Shown: positions 41,593-53,162, numbered from the stretch's first letter. The stretch is DNA of 64,000 nt from Anthostomella pinea (GCA_963556695.1 CAUWAG010000010.1:5952001-6016000); one strand, 5' to 3'. The notes: generated from the letters alone by a model not told the origin. A program made the numbers and translations.

Positions 41593-43197
41593 TGCGCCGC
41601 GTAAATCGAGGTTATCTGCGGCTTAACGCTTCAGGGGTTTCGAATGAGTCTGGCCAGCTGAAGAGACTCAAACCAAAGGCTGCGCGAGACGTTGGAGAGG
41701 TTCAGAAGCCGTTTGCGAGCTAATGGTAGTCAGTACCAGTAGAGACAGGCGCGTAGATTGGGCGAGAGATAAAGAGTGACAGGACAAGAACAGACAAAGA
41801 TAAGAGAAGACAACGCGACAGGGACAGGAACAGACACACCAGCAGCAGAGGCACTTCAGGCTACAAATAGGCAGCAAGAGGTCGGGATCAAAGTATCGAC
41901 ACTTGACCAGCTGTGCAAAGTCCTCGTGACAGAAGTAGTGGGCAGTATCAACACGGGACACCAGGCCCAGACGAAGTGTGCTGGGCCGAGTCAGGCAGCT
42001 GACCCATGGCTCCATGCGGTCGCAAGGCCCGATTATTGATTATCGTGAGTTCGTGTGAGTGCACTGTGTTTCACCTGTCGCAGCCCCTAAGGTGGGGATC
42101 CAAGAAGGGATAAATACAGTATTAATAACAGGAAATGCACGGTTCTCTGTTTATCTATGTAGGTACAGGTTTCTTATCTTCAATGCAGGCAGTGTCTGTG
42201 TGAAGCCGTTCATTACAACCTTTTATATACTCCAGACCCAGGGACAAAAGCGGTGTCTTCAGACAAGCACAAGTACCTGCTTTCCAAGTAAAGCCACATA
42301 GGTATTGCATCCAACCACTTCCTGCTCTCCAGCAGCATAGTCAGATGCATGTGCGTCCAAGAGAACGTGGTTATTTGATCTTCTACACCTTTCAACACCA
42401 CGTCCCGGCACATTGACGGTTGTCACCATGGACGTACCTACGAACACGACATTGCCAAGAGAGGATACATACATGTGGTATGACCTGTCTACATACCTGC
42501 GCCAACTGCAGCTGCCCATTCAAGGAATCGCGAGAGACAACTTCGCAAAACACAAGATCTGTGTAGGTTCCACTGCAGAACATCAGACCATCAGCCGAAT
42601 CATGACTGCCTCATTCTGGATCCAAGGTCGAGCTTCATTGGACAGCCGTTCGGCAAGCTTGGAGCCAGGAGCGATCAACATTCGTGACAACCTGACAAGT
42701 TATTACAACCTCGAGGTTCGCGTGGGGAAGGGGCGCTAATTCTTGGTTCCCTTCAGGATTTCCCGTCCCTGCAGCATCTTCGTGTCCACCTGTCGTTGTA
42801 GTATGAGTAAGGTAGGTACTTTGCCAAGTACTATCATGTAAGGTAGGCAGCTGCTGCTATACCTACCAGTCTGTGACATCAGTTCCACCGTCCCATCTAC
42901 CTGCATGTGTACATTCCAGATAGCTTCACGCGGGGTTCGTGGAGGGCCTGGGGGAGACCCGCTCACCTGGCCTTTGTTTGGTACGTTTTGTCGTTTCGGA
43001 TCGAGTCGAGGTCCTGGCTTCTTCACAACACTGCCTGGCTATCTGGCTATTTCAGGTCGGAGGATCAGTGTGACGTCTCCCTGCCCGCAGATCCAAGGCG
43101 AACGAGTATGAGTTAAAGTCAACCCCTGCCAACGCCCAACTCAATGTTCTACAAAGAATCTCTATCCGAGAGGGACCTATCATAACAAACTTACAGC
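41593..43197. promoter_or_regulatory. Divergent upstream region, AVT3-like / cotransporter, 1.6 kb
   Basis: Two outward-facing transporter starts. It contains a purine-rich run near 41770-41880 and short frames without domains. A 108-codon frame at 42413-42739 has no recognisable features and I do not call it a gene. Confidence 0.5.
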
Positions 43198-46100
43198 ATG
43201 GCTCCAGAGTCCAGAGGCGGCAAGATGGAAGCCCGACCAGCACCACCAAGCAAGAAAGCGAAGCTGGGCGTCGTGTCTGGCGTCTTCATTCCTAGCGTCC
43301 TGAACATCGTCTCCATTCTCATGTTCCTTCGCTTCGGCTCTATACTGGGTCGCATAGGTTTGTTTGGTATGCTCGGTCAGTATGCTGTCGTTTCCTAGCT
43401 GGATGACTGAATATCAAGTTACTGACAGTAAATCAGGTCTCCTAACTGTTGCGTATATTGTCGACCTCGCGACTACGCTCTCGTTGTCTGCTATAGCCAG
43501 CAATGGAGAGGTCAAGGGCGGCGGCGCCTACTATCTCATCTCAAGGTCTCTTGGCCCCGAATTCGGAGGCTCTATTGGCGTGCTGTTTTACCTTTCCCAG
43601 GTGCTCAATACTTCTCTCAACATCGTGGGTCTCGTAGACTGCCTCAAACTTGATATCGACTCCATGTCTGTTTATGATTATTGGGAAAGCTACGGGCTGC
43701 AGACTTCTGCCCTCGTCATCTGCACCGCACTTAGTCTTGCGGGATCTGGCATTTTCGTCAGAGCCAGCAGCGGTCTCCTCGTCATTCTCGTCATAGCTAC
43801 CCTGAGCATCCCCATCTCCGCCATGATGAGAAGTCCTTTCAGAGACCCTGATATTGGCGTTGAGTTCACCGGGCTCAGTCTTCAGACCCTGCGTTCTAAT
43901 CTGTACCCGCACACCTCGGGCCCTGCGTACAAAGGGGTGGACACTTTCAGGGAGCTGTTTGCCATCCTGTTCAGCTGTACTTCCGGTATCTTTGCTGGGG
44001 CGTCCATGTCGGGGGACTTGCAAAATCCTAGCAGCGCGATCCCCAAAGGCACATTGTGGGCAATGCTCGCAACTTTGGTTCTCTATCTTCTCGTCATCTT
44101 GTCGATGGCATCTAGCACTACCCATATCTCTTTCCTCCGGCATACGAACATCATCTCGACGACGAGTCTTTGGTCGCCGTTGATCCTTGCTGGAGAGTGT
44201 GCAACGACATTCTTCTCGGCCTTGATGGGCATCGTCGGCGCTGCTAAGCTGCTTCAGGCCTTGAGTCGCGATAAGATCGTGCCAGGTCTTTCTGTCTTTG
44301 GCCGCGGCACGAAACGTGGCGATGTTCCGATAGCTGCGGTGCTCGTTACTTTCGTGCTGGCTCAAATGGCCCTGTTCGCTGACCTGAACCAGATTGCAAC
44401 CTTGATAGCCATGGGTTACCAGGTGAGAAATACCGTCACAGCGTGAATGCTGACTCCGTCCACCCTTGGCTAATAATGGATAGATGACGTTTTTCGTTAT
44501 GAATCTAGCTTGTTTTCTGCTCAAGATTGGTTCGGCTCCCAACTTCCGACCGGCTTTCAAGTTCTTCAGCTGGCAGACCGCTTTCCTCGGCAGTGTCCTG
44601 TCGGCTGCTGCCATGTTCTTTATAGATGAAACCGAGGCAGCATCAGCTATTTGCCTACTCGTCTTCCTTTTCCTCCTCATCCACTACATGAGTCCGCCGA
44701 AGCATTGGGGAGACGTGTCCCAGAACTTGATTTACCATCAAGTCCGCAAGTACCTCCTACGCCTTAAGCCAGAGCACATCAAATTCTGGCGACCTCAAAT
44801 CATACTTCTCATCAACGACGCCCGGCGGCATACTCGACTGATTCAATTTTGCAATTCGATGAAGAAGGGCTCTCTTTACATACTAGGTCATGTCATCGTC
44901 ACAGACGATTTCAACTCGGGCATTCACGAAGCCAAATTACAGCAGTCTGCTTGGTATCGCTACATATCCGAGTTCTCCAGGATCAAAGCATTCGTCCAAC
45001 TAACCATGTCGCCAAGTATCGAATGGGGAGTCCGGAACCTGATTCTGTCAGCCGGTCTCGGTGGCATGCGTCCTAACATCGCGGTTCTGGGATTCTACAA
45101 CATGGACGATCTGAGAAGGTCACAACCTCTCGCTGGGATCCCAGAGGTCCCTATGTCCCCTCTACGAGCGGGTTTACCACCTAAGGGCGAAGGCAAACTT
45201 CCGAAGAGGCGGCGCGGAGATACGTCTGCTCGACTCCTAGAGGGCTATCTCCCAACCGACGCAATACGGACGGAAGGCATGATGTCGGTCACTAACTACT
45301 TGACGATACTAGAAGACCTCGCCTTACGACATCGGCTCAATGTCGCCATTGGGAAAGGGTTTCAAACACTGGAGACCCCGCGAAAGGACGGAAGCGGTTC
45401 CAAGAAGTACATCGACCTCTGGCCGATCCAAATGTCTGCCGAGATCACAGCTGGTGGCAGGAGTGTCTTGACGACCAACTTTGATACATGTGAGTTTCGA
45501 AGCCCTATCTCACTCTGAGTATGGACTAACTTCCCGTTGAGATACGTTAATCTTACAACTCGGGTACATCCTCCTTAGTGTTCCCGCGTGGAGGAAAACA
45601 TACGCGCTGCGAGTCCTAGTTTTCGTTGAGTACAAAAGCGAAGTCACTGAGGAACAAGCCAGACTTCAGGCTTTACTCGAAAAGCTAAGGATCGAGGCCA
45701 AAATCATAGTGTTCTGGCTAGCTTCTGGGGAGTTGCAGAGTTACGAGACAATCATAAACGGAAGTGGCCACGGCTCCGACTCCGAGCATCTCATCAATGA
45801 GCTGCTGAAAGACGATGAGTGGTGGCAAGAACTTCAGCGGCTGAGGGACCGAGCCCATGAGATGTCTCGGGCGCAGGAGCTCGCCACCTTGGACGAAGTT
45901 CTCGGGGGCTCTAGACGCAAAGGAAGCCCAGATACAAAGCCTGGTGATGGTCACAAGCTCGCACATCGGTGGAGTGCGCGCGATTTGATGGATCTGTCCA
46001 AAAAGCCCACCGTCTCTGCATTTGCTAAAAGGGGTGTTAACTTTGGTATTCGCACTCACCAACTCAATTCCGCTGCATATGATGGCCAAGCGGACAGGCA

Positions 46101-47169
46101 ACAGTACCGTTTTAGTGATGATGATGGCGCCTCTTCCTCCTCCTCGGATGCCGACTTCAATGATACTGGCAGTGTCGTCAGTGAGGGTGACGCTGAGGAA
46201 CCAAGTTCATCCACCAGACCTAGCTTTCTCGCGACTTCAGGTCGGAGAAAGAGGTTGGGTGATCTGATGAGGCCGTCAGAGTCACCAAAGAGACCCGAAC
46301 GGAAGCGAAGCCAACCCAGAGAAGCTACGATGACAACTCCGGCAGGTTATGGCACAATTGCCCGTGCAAACCTATCCGTTACTACCGACAGACGGCCAAG
46401 TGCAACCCGTACTTATGAGCGAGCCGAGAGCTCTCCTGGATTGTTAACCACTTTTACGGAATTCGATCAGGCTCGTGGAGCCAATTCTCCCTCAGTCAGT
46501 AAAGCATCGTCAAGGCCGGCCCTCTCGCGGCATTCATCGACAAGCCGTTTCTCGAGCAAGCCAACACCTGAGACCACGATCAGTGTTGAAGAGGGGTCCG
46601 GGCCATCAATTATGTTCACCCAGTCTGGGACCTCCACACCGAGGCTGGAACGCCCAACACTGTCTCGCAACACATCCACGCGGCGCTTCTCCAGTCGTCC
46701 TGTGCCAGAGACCAGGGTCGAGAATCAAGAAGGCTCTGGGCCGCGCCTAATGTTTGCGGAACCGGAAGCCAGTGTCTCGACGCCTCTGCTCAGGTCTCGC
46801 AGGAACTCTGTGACGCCGAAGGAAGGCCCACCAGAACTGTCTCTCAACATCCCCGAGCTGCTGGCAACCTACCGTCTCGGCTCACAGGCAGACGAGGACA
46901 ACCACTCCACCTACTCGACACAGAGCTTGCCGTTGTCGTTCAACGACTTGCCCAGCCGAGCACAACACCTGATACTGAACGAGCTGATGCGTCAGAACAG
47001 CAACGACACAGCCGTTTTGCTCACGACGCTGCCGATTCCTGAGGAGGGCACTTGCAAAAGCGAAGAGGATAGTCTGAGATACCTGTCTGACATTGAAGTT
47101 CTCTGTCATGGGCTGCCTCCTGTGCTACTGGTTTTAAGCAACAACATGACAGTCACAGTGAGCCTGTGA
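43198..47169 (+). CDS. Cation-chloride cotransporter (VHC1-like, vacuolar type)
   Basis: Four exons (43198-43375, 43437-44422, 44484-45489 and 45542-47169) give 1,265 residues. The membrane domain starts KLGVVSGVFIPSVLNIVSILMFLRFGSILGRIG, the classic first helix of the SLC12 family. It continues AYIVDLATTLSLSAIASNGEVKGGGAYYLISRSLGPEFGGSIGVLFY. Later helices include FAILFSCTSGIFAGASMSGDLQNPSSAIPKGTLWA and NQIATLIAMGYQ. The soluble C-terminal domain starts LIYHQVRKYLLRLKPEHIKFWRPQIILLINDAR. The fourth exon begins at 45542, after a GTGAGT...GACTAAC...TTGAG intron; any later acceptor would hit a stop. Family members move K+ or Na+ with Cl-. The yeast homologue Vhc1 works in the vacuole membrane, so that location is inferred. 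The Ser-rich C-terminal half carries a tandem repeat. Confidence 0.9.
46513..46788 (+). repeat. Two-copy 46-residue tandem repeat in the cotransporter C-terminus
   Basis: Unit 1 (RPALSRHSSTSRFSSKPTPE... with EEGSGPSIMF) spans 46513-46650. Unit 2 (RPTLSRNTSTRRFSSRPVPE... with QEGSGPRLMF) spans 46651-46788. Spacing is exactly 138 bp. Confidence 0.85.
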
Positions 47170-48623
47170 TGGAGGAGGAATACCGCATCGGGAGCTGGTT
47201 GCATCGCGGAGCCTTTGAACTTGCATGCGCATAGGAGTTATCTGAAGCCCTGGCTTACCTTACCGTCGGTAAAGAATGAATTTTACGAGTTTCCCTGAAC
47301 ATCCAATACCCATAAGGGGGTAATTTCAACCCTGTCGGCCTGGGAGTCCACGGCACAGTGAGTGTGCATATTAAGCATTTAGCATCGAGAACTAAGGCTA
47401 GCGAATGGAAGCTCAAGTGTTAACCCGAACGTTGAAGCCTTCCTCTTCACGACCGTCATACACGGCGGAATCCAAGGGCGTACAATTCTACGTAGGCGAC
47501 ACCGTCGCGCTCTGAGCAAGCTATCAAAAAAGGGGGTCAGGGTCACTCAGCCGTTTTCGGCTTGATGCTGGATGGATCCAACACAGGTTTGACGCTGAAG
47601 CGAGGTCGCGTCTAGAGTTTGTGTTGCCTGTTGCCATTATGTTGGTGTGTTCCTTTTAGGGGCCCGCCCAACAACACTTACACAAGAGAAGCCGAGCGAA
47701 GCCAGAGAACAAAGAACATTGATTGATAGTACCCACCCTTCCCCAGGGCAGCCGACCAACATTTAATCAGCATCCCATTTCCCATTATCCTCGAGCAGTG
47801 AATAAGCGCTCCCACTATTCCCGTTATACCGCACAGTCAATCAGTCAGCTCAGCTACTCTAAAGAGTCCCAACGGAACATAATGCGTTGGTCACCAGCAT
47901 CCACTCACAGATGAATAACATTTCTTTGTTCCGTCTTTGTTCTCCTCCCCGCTGGCCCGTCTTGTCTTCGACACAACACAATGTAGGACAAATCCCAACA
48001 ACACACAATGCACTGTTAGACCGGTGACTCTGCGATTCTATGGATGCCCGTGAATAGGAGAGAGAATGAGCTTAGCCGATCTGTTGTTGGTCTGCCAGAG
48101 AACATTGAAAGGGAGGGCCCTCATTCATGCAAGATAATATAACAAGAACCTCGCGCCTCTTTATCTAGTACAGTGCTCTCTTTGCCGCCCCTTTGGTTCC
48201 TCGATATTCCCCGAGACTTGTGATTCTGCTTCTGCTTCTCTGTTTCGACTACCGACCTTTATTCACTGACCAACTCCTATTGACCAACTACCGCATAATA
48301 CCAACAACCAGACCTTTCACTGTTTCAATGACTGCTCATTGATTGAGAGTCATCGACTGACCGCATCGCCACCATACATACGTCTTTGGTGTTTGACTAC
48401 CAACCAACCAACCAACCAACAATACACACCCCGACTCACACAACAAACAAACACACGCATACGCATATGGCTCGTGACGTATCCCGAATTCTCAACTACA
48501 ACACTAACAACCTAACATCCACTGTTTTCTTTCATCACAGCCAGACCACAAACAGAACAAGAAACACACTCCCGGAGACAACGAGCCATCCATTCAACCA
48601 CTCCTCATCGCCCAGTCCGATAG
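47170..48623. other. Intergenic, 1.45 kb, leader of the next gene
   Basis: No gene supported. The last ~400 bp look like a long untranslated leader, with a (CCAA)n run near 48402-48421 and several upstream ATGs (for example at 48466) in other frames. Confidence 0.55.
48402..48421 (+). repeat. (CCAA)n tetranucleotide repeat
   Basis: About five CCAA units in the leader of the disordered-protein gene. Confidence 0.85.
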
Positions 48624-51305
48624 ATGACACATCTGCGAAACCACAACACGGAATACGGCCGCAGCCACGCGAGCAGCAGCAGCAAAAACGGCAGTGTCGA
48701 CGGCGGCAGCGGCGGCGGCGTCATCTCGCGCGTCCTGGGCAGTCTGCGCCAACCGAAACCCCCGAAGCCCTCGAAGTCCTCCAAGCCCTCCTCTACCACC
48801 ATCATCACCAACTCTTCCACCTCCACCCAAAGCCGCGAGCGGCCAGCAGCAGCAAGAGCACCAGTCGCCGCCGGGAGAGAAACCTGGATCGACGAATTCC
48901 CGATCACGCACCACCCGGACCGGCCACAGCAGAACAAGCAGCTGCGCCCCGAGCTGACCGAGGACCAGTACCTGGAGCGGCTACAGCAGTTGCATGATCG
49001 GAGCAAAGGGAAGTACAAGGACGTCAAGAACCGGAAAGACGATAAGGATAGCGAGGAGAAGGCCAACGCAATGAAGCGGCCCGGGGCGATTACGGGCGGT
49101 CGAAGCGGTGCTGGCGCCAGTGCTGGTGGTTCTCACAACAGCGCCCGTAGAAGCAATAACAAAGACGACGGCAATGGCAACGGCGGAACCCAGCAAAGAC
49201 ACAGGTATCCAACCCTCGAGACCGGGGACATCGTCACCAAGTTCAGCTACCCGAGAAGGTCGCCCGAGTTCACCCGGACCAAGTGGCCCCGCGACGACAA
49301 TGCGAACCTCATGCTCACACCCGCAGTCGCAGCATACGGTAGCGACAGCGAGAACGACAGAAAGAACAAGGGCGACATGTCGCCGAGCACCATGACGATC
49401 GAGATAGGCTTCTCGCCGCCATTCGAGGAGAACGGGTTGAACAACGACCTGTTGTTGCTGCCAGCCCCGACATATGACAAGCCGCTCCCAGGCCCTGCCC
49501 CTATATCTGTCCCCGAACTCAAGGCGCTGGCGACGGCGCCGAGGAAGGAAGACAAAAGTGCAAGAATAAAAGGGGGAAATAAGCATGGGGGCCAGGGGCA
49601 TCAAGGGGCTGTCCTCGCAGCCTCAGCCTCAGCAGCCGCAACCGCCCCCAGGGCCTCGTCAGCCTTGTCGTCGCACAACGACCCCCAGGACACCACCAGG
49701 GATAAGACAAAAGGACACCACCACCACCGGCGAGCGTCGTCGCTGCCTGGGCGGCGAAAGTTCCCAGGCAATGATGATCACCCTACCGGCGCCCGCGAAG
49801 ACCGTCACGAGAGGACAGCAAAGATGACCACAGGGACGAGAGCAGCATCTACATCGCGGTCGCGGTCGCGCGACATGTCCATGACCAGTCTGTACGTCGA
49901 CACGGCCACGCACCCCAACTACCGCAGCGTCGACCACGACCGCGCCCTACCCGGGCTGACCCAGAGCTTCTCGTCGGAATCGGACCAGTATAGCCCAGTG
50001 ACGCCCACAAGCGCCTCCACCATAACACCCCATTCCAATCCCAATCCCAGCTCTAAGAAGTCCGCACCAGCACCAACGACAACGAGACGCTGTCCAATGA
50101 TGATCTGCGGCAACACCCTAACCACAGCCGCCGACATCACACAAAACCTGTGCGCCGAGTGCCGCGGCGACTACCAGCCGCGGCAGAGCACGTTCCTGTC
50201 CGACTACGACGACGACTACGCGCGGCACCTCGAGTACGAGCGCGAGCACGACGAGTTCGACCTCGAGAAGCTCAGGGCGAAGCTGGACCCGGACCCGTAC
50301 CCGGATACCGACACTGACCTGCAGCCCATCATCGAGGAGGCCGAGTACCGCACGTTCGTCACGGTCGACAACGGCAGGGACCGGGGGAGAAATGGCGCTG
50401 GCGCGATAACCAGGAAGAATACGCTCCGCATCACCGAGATCAACCGGCCGCCAGCGCACACGCACTACCAGAGCAACCACAGCACCAAACATAATCCCCA
50501 TAACTGCAATACATCCAACAGGATCAATCCACATAACCTCCAAAGCAAAGTCGCCGCTTCCCGCGCCGAATTCAAGCTCCTGCCAGCGCCGCCAGGCCGC
50601 TCCAAACACAACACGCCGCAAACGCAACACCCGCGCCGACACCGCAGTGGTAGTGGTCGGGGGAAGAACGTCGTCTTCCCCAAGCACCACCCGCGCTCCC
50701 CGGCAAAAGCGACGACCAGCAACAGCAACAACACCAACACCAACAGCCACAGCCACGGCCACATCAGCTACCAGCTAGCCGGGTGGAAGCCCCCCGAGGC
50801 TCGGCGGCTGCAGCAGTCGCCGGGCCCGCTAATGCTGCTCGAGGCCAAGACGTTCAACCCGGCGAATCCGGGGAAGCGGACCTCCTCCTCGGCGCGGGCC
50901 CTGCCGCGCGTATCGCCCGGGTCGCAGTCGCGGTTTAGCGAGAGTACTGGGACCCCTAGCACTGCAGCCAGGAGTTCGGGGAGGAGTTCGGGGAGGAGGA
51001 GCAGCTCTTTGTACCGTACCGTACCGCGGTCATTGAAGGTCGCGCGGCCGGCCGTGACGCCTTATAACAGCTTTAACCGAGAAGCCGAGATGAGTGATTT
51101 GGATGAGGGTGACGAGGAGGACGACCCCGACGATATATACCGCGAGATCGACAGCCTGATAAATTGCTACCTGGACCTTAGCGACGAGGAGGATGAAGTT
51201 AAACGGAATGATGAGGAGAGCGAGGTCAAGAAGGCAGCGGCCATTGCGTCGCATTTCGATGAGGACCCCGAGGAGCTCGAGATGCTGAGGATGGGCTTCT
51301 TTTGA
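48624..51305 (+). CDS. Large disordered protein of unknown function
   Basis: A single-exon frame of 893 residues. Composition is dominated by Ser, Arg, Pro, Thr, Asn and His runs (poly-His/Arg near HHHHRR, RSRSRDMSMTSLY, SGRSSGRRSSSLYRT). There are conserved-looking islands: ETWIDEFPITHHPDRPQQNK, LRPELTEDQYLERLQQLHDRSKGKYKDVKN, SMTSLYVDTATHPNYRSVDHDRALPGL, and the acidic tail EMSDLDEGDEEDDPDDIYREIDSLINCYLDLSDEED. A Cys pattern Cys490-X4-Cys495-X14-Cys510-X2-Cys513 (CPMMIC...CAECRGDY) could hold one zinc ion. I do not recognise the family. The long open length and islands argue it is real. It converges with SPT4. Confidence 0.72.
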   Translation: MTHLRNHNTEYGRSHASSSSKNGSVDGGSGGGVISRVLGSLRQPKPPKPSKSSKPSSTTIITNSSTSTQSRERPAAARAPVAAGRETWIDEFPITHHPDRPQQNKQLRPELTEDQYLERLQQLHDRSKGKYKDVKNRKDDKDSEEKANAMKRPGAITGGRSGAGASAGGSHNSARRSNNKDDGNGNGGTQQRHRYPTLETGDIVTKFSYPRRSPEFTRTKWPRDDNANLMLTPAVAAYGSDSENDRKNKGDMSPSTMTIEIGFSPPFEENGLNNDLLLLPAPTYDKPLPGPAPISVPELKALATAPRKEDKSARIKGGNKHGGQGHQGAVLAASASAAATAPRASSALSSHNDPQDTTRDKTKGHHHHRRASSLPGRRKFPGNDDHPTGAREDRHERTAKMTTGTRAASTSRSRSRDMSMTSLYVDTATHPNYRSVDHDRALPGLTQSFSSESDQYSPVTPTSASTITPHSNPNPSSKKSAPAPTTTRRCPMMICGNTLTTAADITQNLCAECRGDYQPRQSTFLSDYDDDYARHLEYEREHDEFDLEKLRAKLDPDPYPDTDTDLQPIIEEAEYRTFVTVDNGRDRGRNGAGAITRKNTLRITEINRPPAHTHYQSNHSTKHNPHNCNTSNRINPHNLQSKVAASRAEFKLLPAPPGRSKHNTPQTQHPRRHRSGSGRGKNVVFPKHHPRSPAKATTSNSNNTNTNSHSHGHISYQLAGWKPPEARRLQQSPGPLMLLEAKTFNPANPGKRTSSSARALPRVSPGSQSRFSESTGTPSTAARSSGRSSGRRSSSLYRTVPRSLKVARPAVTPYNSFNREAEMSDLDEGDEEDDPDDIYREIDSLINCYLDLSDEEDEVKRNDEESEVKKAAAIASHFDEDPEELEMLRMGFF

Positions 51306-51829
51306 GGAGATCCGCCGGCTCTGGCCCCCGTTTTAGTAGTCGTGTAATCCAGCAGGCGTAGGCGTGCGTCACTGCCGTCGAGGCGAATAATGAATAATAC
51401 ATAGTAGTAATCAGCGTACCATTGCCAGAAGTATTACACCCTTAATCGTAACCCAACTTGGGATCAGACCATATCAGTGTCAGGTTCCTATGCATGGGCC
51501 AAATCCATTCCGTGCAAGCTATCCGTTCTCACAATGCTCTCACAAATGCACTTTTCAGATCGCAAAAGCCTGTGGGTATCGTCCAACGCCAGATGTGTCC
51601 GCGCCCGCGCCGTACCATTGCCATTGCCGTTGCCATGCCATGCCGTGCCATGCGAAAGAAGGAAAGCAAATCAAGTCTTCCTCGCGCCCCTGTTGCCGAC
51701 CCGCTCGGCGGCTCTTCGCTCGGCGCGCGACAAGGGCTGCTTGGCGGTCGTGCGCACGTAGGCGGGTTCGTCGTCGAGGTCCTCGTAGTGGTCCGCCGAG
51801 CCGGAAGGGTTCGCTATACCGAGAGACGC
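51306..51829. other. Intergenic, 524 bp, convergent
   Basis: 3' ends of the disordered-protein gene and SPT4. No gene seen. Confidence 0.6.
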
Positions 51830-52377
51830 CTAGTCCTCGGTCAAAGCGCTACCGTCACGCCTATAGACCGAAAACAGACCCATTAGCTCTTCACGTCCCA
51901 CGCGTATACACACAGCTGCCGTAGAGAGAGAACAAAGGGGAAGGAGGTATATGGACTTACGGGTACAAGGGGTGGCCCTCCTCTATCAGCTGGCTCTTGA
52001 GCTCCTCGGGCAGCGAGCCCGACACCTTCATAGCGTAGACGCCGGCGACGTACTCGTCGAGGCGCTGCCACTTCGCGATCCAGGACACCTTGGGGTCGGC
52101 GATGACGGTGACGCCCTCGAAGACGCCCGACGTGCAGGCCTCGATGTTGTCGGTCGAGCCCTTGAGGTCGAGGAAGGGGCAGTTGGGGCAGCCCTCGGTC
52201 TTGAAGCGCTGTAGGTAGGGTAGAAGAAGGGTCAGCGAGTGCTGTGCTGCTGGAAATGGGGAATGGCGGCGGTGCGAGGAGAGGAGATGGGCTTACGGAT
52301 TGCAGCATGATGATCGAGCAGACCATGCAGGCGCGACTGTAGCGCTGCTGGCCGGGGGCGATGTAGTTGGAAGTCAT
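51830..52377 (-). CDS. SPT4: Transcription elongation factor Spt4
   Basis: Three exons on the minus strand (52297-52377, 51961-52208 and 51830-51860) join in frame to 119 residues. The N-terminus [24 protein letters not shown] leads into a four-Cys zinc finger (CMVC ... GCPNCPFLD). The family signature follows: [49 protein letters not shown]. The final tiny exon supplies [11 protein letters not shown]. Spt4 binds the NGN domain of Spt5 to form DSIF, which holds RNA polymerase II on the template and promotes processivity. It is nuclear. It is head-to-head with POP8-like, 332 bp apart. Without the last 31-bp exon the protein would lose the conserved PRDGS ending. Confidence 0.95.
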
Positions 52378-52709
52378 GGTGGCCTGGATGGAATGGTATC
52401 TGAGCTGCGCAAAGGCTTGTCGTGATGATGCTGTCTTGATGGCCTTCAAGTTGATAGTGCCGGCGATGCCTTTGTCAACAGTCAAATGCATTCATGGTAC
52501 TAGCCTTTTTATGCTTAGTGCACTGTTTACAGTGTGGAATGGAATATCCGTGAATATGCAACAAACAGTGCATTTTCATTCAGTCAAAACCTCTTACAAC
52601 TTGAAAACAAGGTAGAATTATTAAACAACCAGCAGGATAAAACAAAGCTCCCGTTTGTGAAGTCATTTCCTGTTTTGTTTTCACCAAAACAGGCAAAGCA
52701 AACTCCAAA
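52378..52709. promoter_or_regulatory. Divergent promoter, SPT4 / POP8-like
   Basis: 332 bp shared by two outward-facing genes. It contains a perfect 9-bp hairpin (CCTGTTTTG at 52669-52677 with CAAAACAGG at 52685-52693), 16 bp before the POP8-like start. Confidence 0.55.
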
Positions 52710-53162
52710 ATGACACAAGCACAAGCCAACACATCCATGGCCGCCAGCACGCTCAGCGCCCCCAAGGCAAAAAAGGCCCACGAGCTCGTCACCTGCACCA
52801 TCAAAGCGCCGCCCTTCTCATACGCCCACCTCGAGGTCTTCAGCAACAACACCACCTCCACCACCAACACAGATGAAATCGATCTGGACGCCCTGCAGGT
52901 TCGATCCTACTGCACGGCCGCCCTGAAGCAGTTCCTGGGCGCCACCGGCACGGCCGTACCGCTAGATATCCTCAAGGTCGATGGCCGGAGCTGCTGGTTG
53001 AGGGTACCGCGGGATGACCTGGGAGCGTTTTCGGCGGCTATCACGGCGTGGCAGGGCACTTCACAGGACGGAGTGCGTTATTCGCTGCGATTACGGGGCT
53101 GTTCGGACTGGCTAGGTGCTTTGGTAGGTCAGCAAGGCGAGGAGCGACTATGGACTGGATAA
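52710..53162 (+). CDS. POP8: RNase P/MRP subunit Pop8-like protein
   Basis: Single exon of 150 residues. A short Ala/Ser/Thr-rich start is followed by HELVTCTIKAPPFSYAHLEVFS and LDALQVRSYCTAALKQFLGATGTAVPLDILKVDGRSCWLRVPRDDLGAFSAAITAW. This layout is the one I know from fungal Pop8-family proteins (Rpp14/Pop5-like fold). Such proteins join the protein ring of RNase P and RNase MRP, which process tRNA and rRNA precursors. The assignment rests on this order of motifs, and an unrelated small protein remains possible. It starts 332 bp from SPT4, and its 3' end faces that of PPT1. Confidence 0.65.
   Translation: MTQAQANTSMAASTLSAPKAKKAHELVTCTIKAPPFSYAHLEVFSNNTTSTTNTDEIDLDALQVRSYCTAALKQFLGATGTAVPLDILKVDGRSCWLRVPRDDLGAFSAAITAWQGTSQDGVRYSLRLRGCSDWLGALVGQQGEERLWTG

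Noticed and set aside
42413..42739. A 108-codon forward frame between the two transporters
   Set aside because: No domain, no recognised motif, located in a divergent promoter region; too weak to call.
43541..44680. A 379-codon minus-strand frame
   Set aside because: Antisense to the membrane domain of the cotransporter. The forward reading has clear SLC12 helices and the reverse has none.
52898..52912. GGTTCGATCCT, similar to a tRNA B box
   Set aside because: Lies inside the POP8-like coding frame, and no cloverleaf can be drawn around it.
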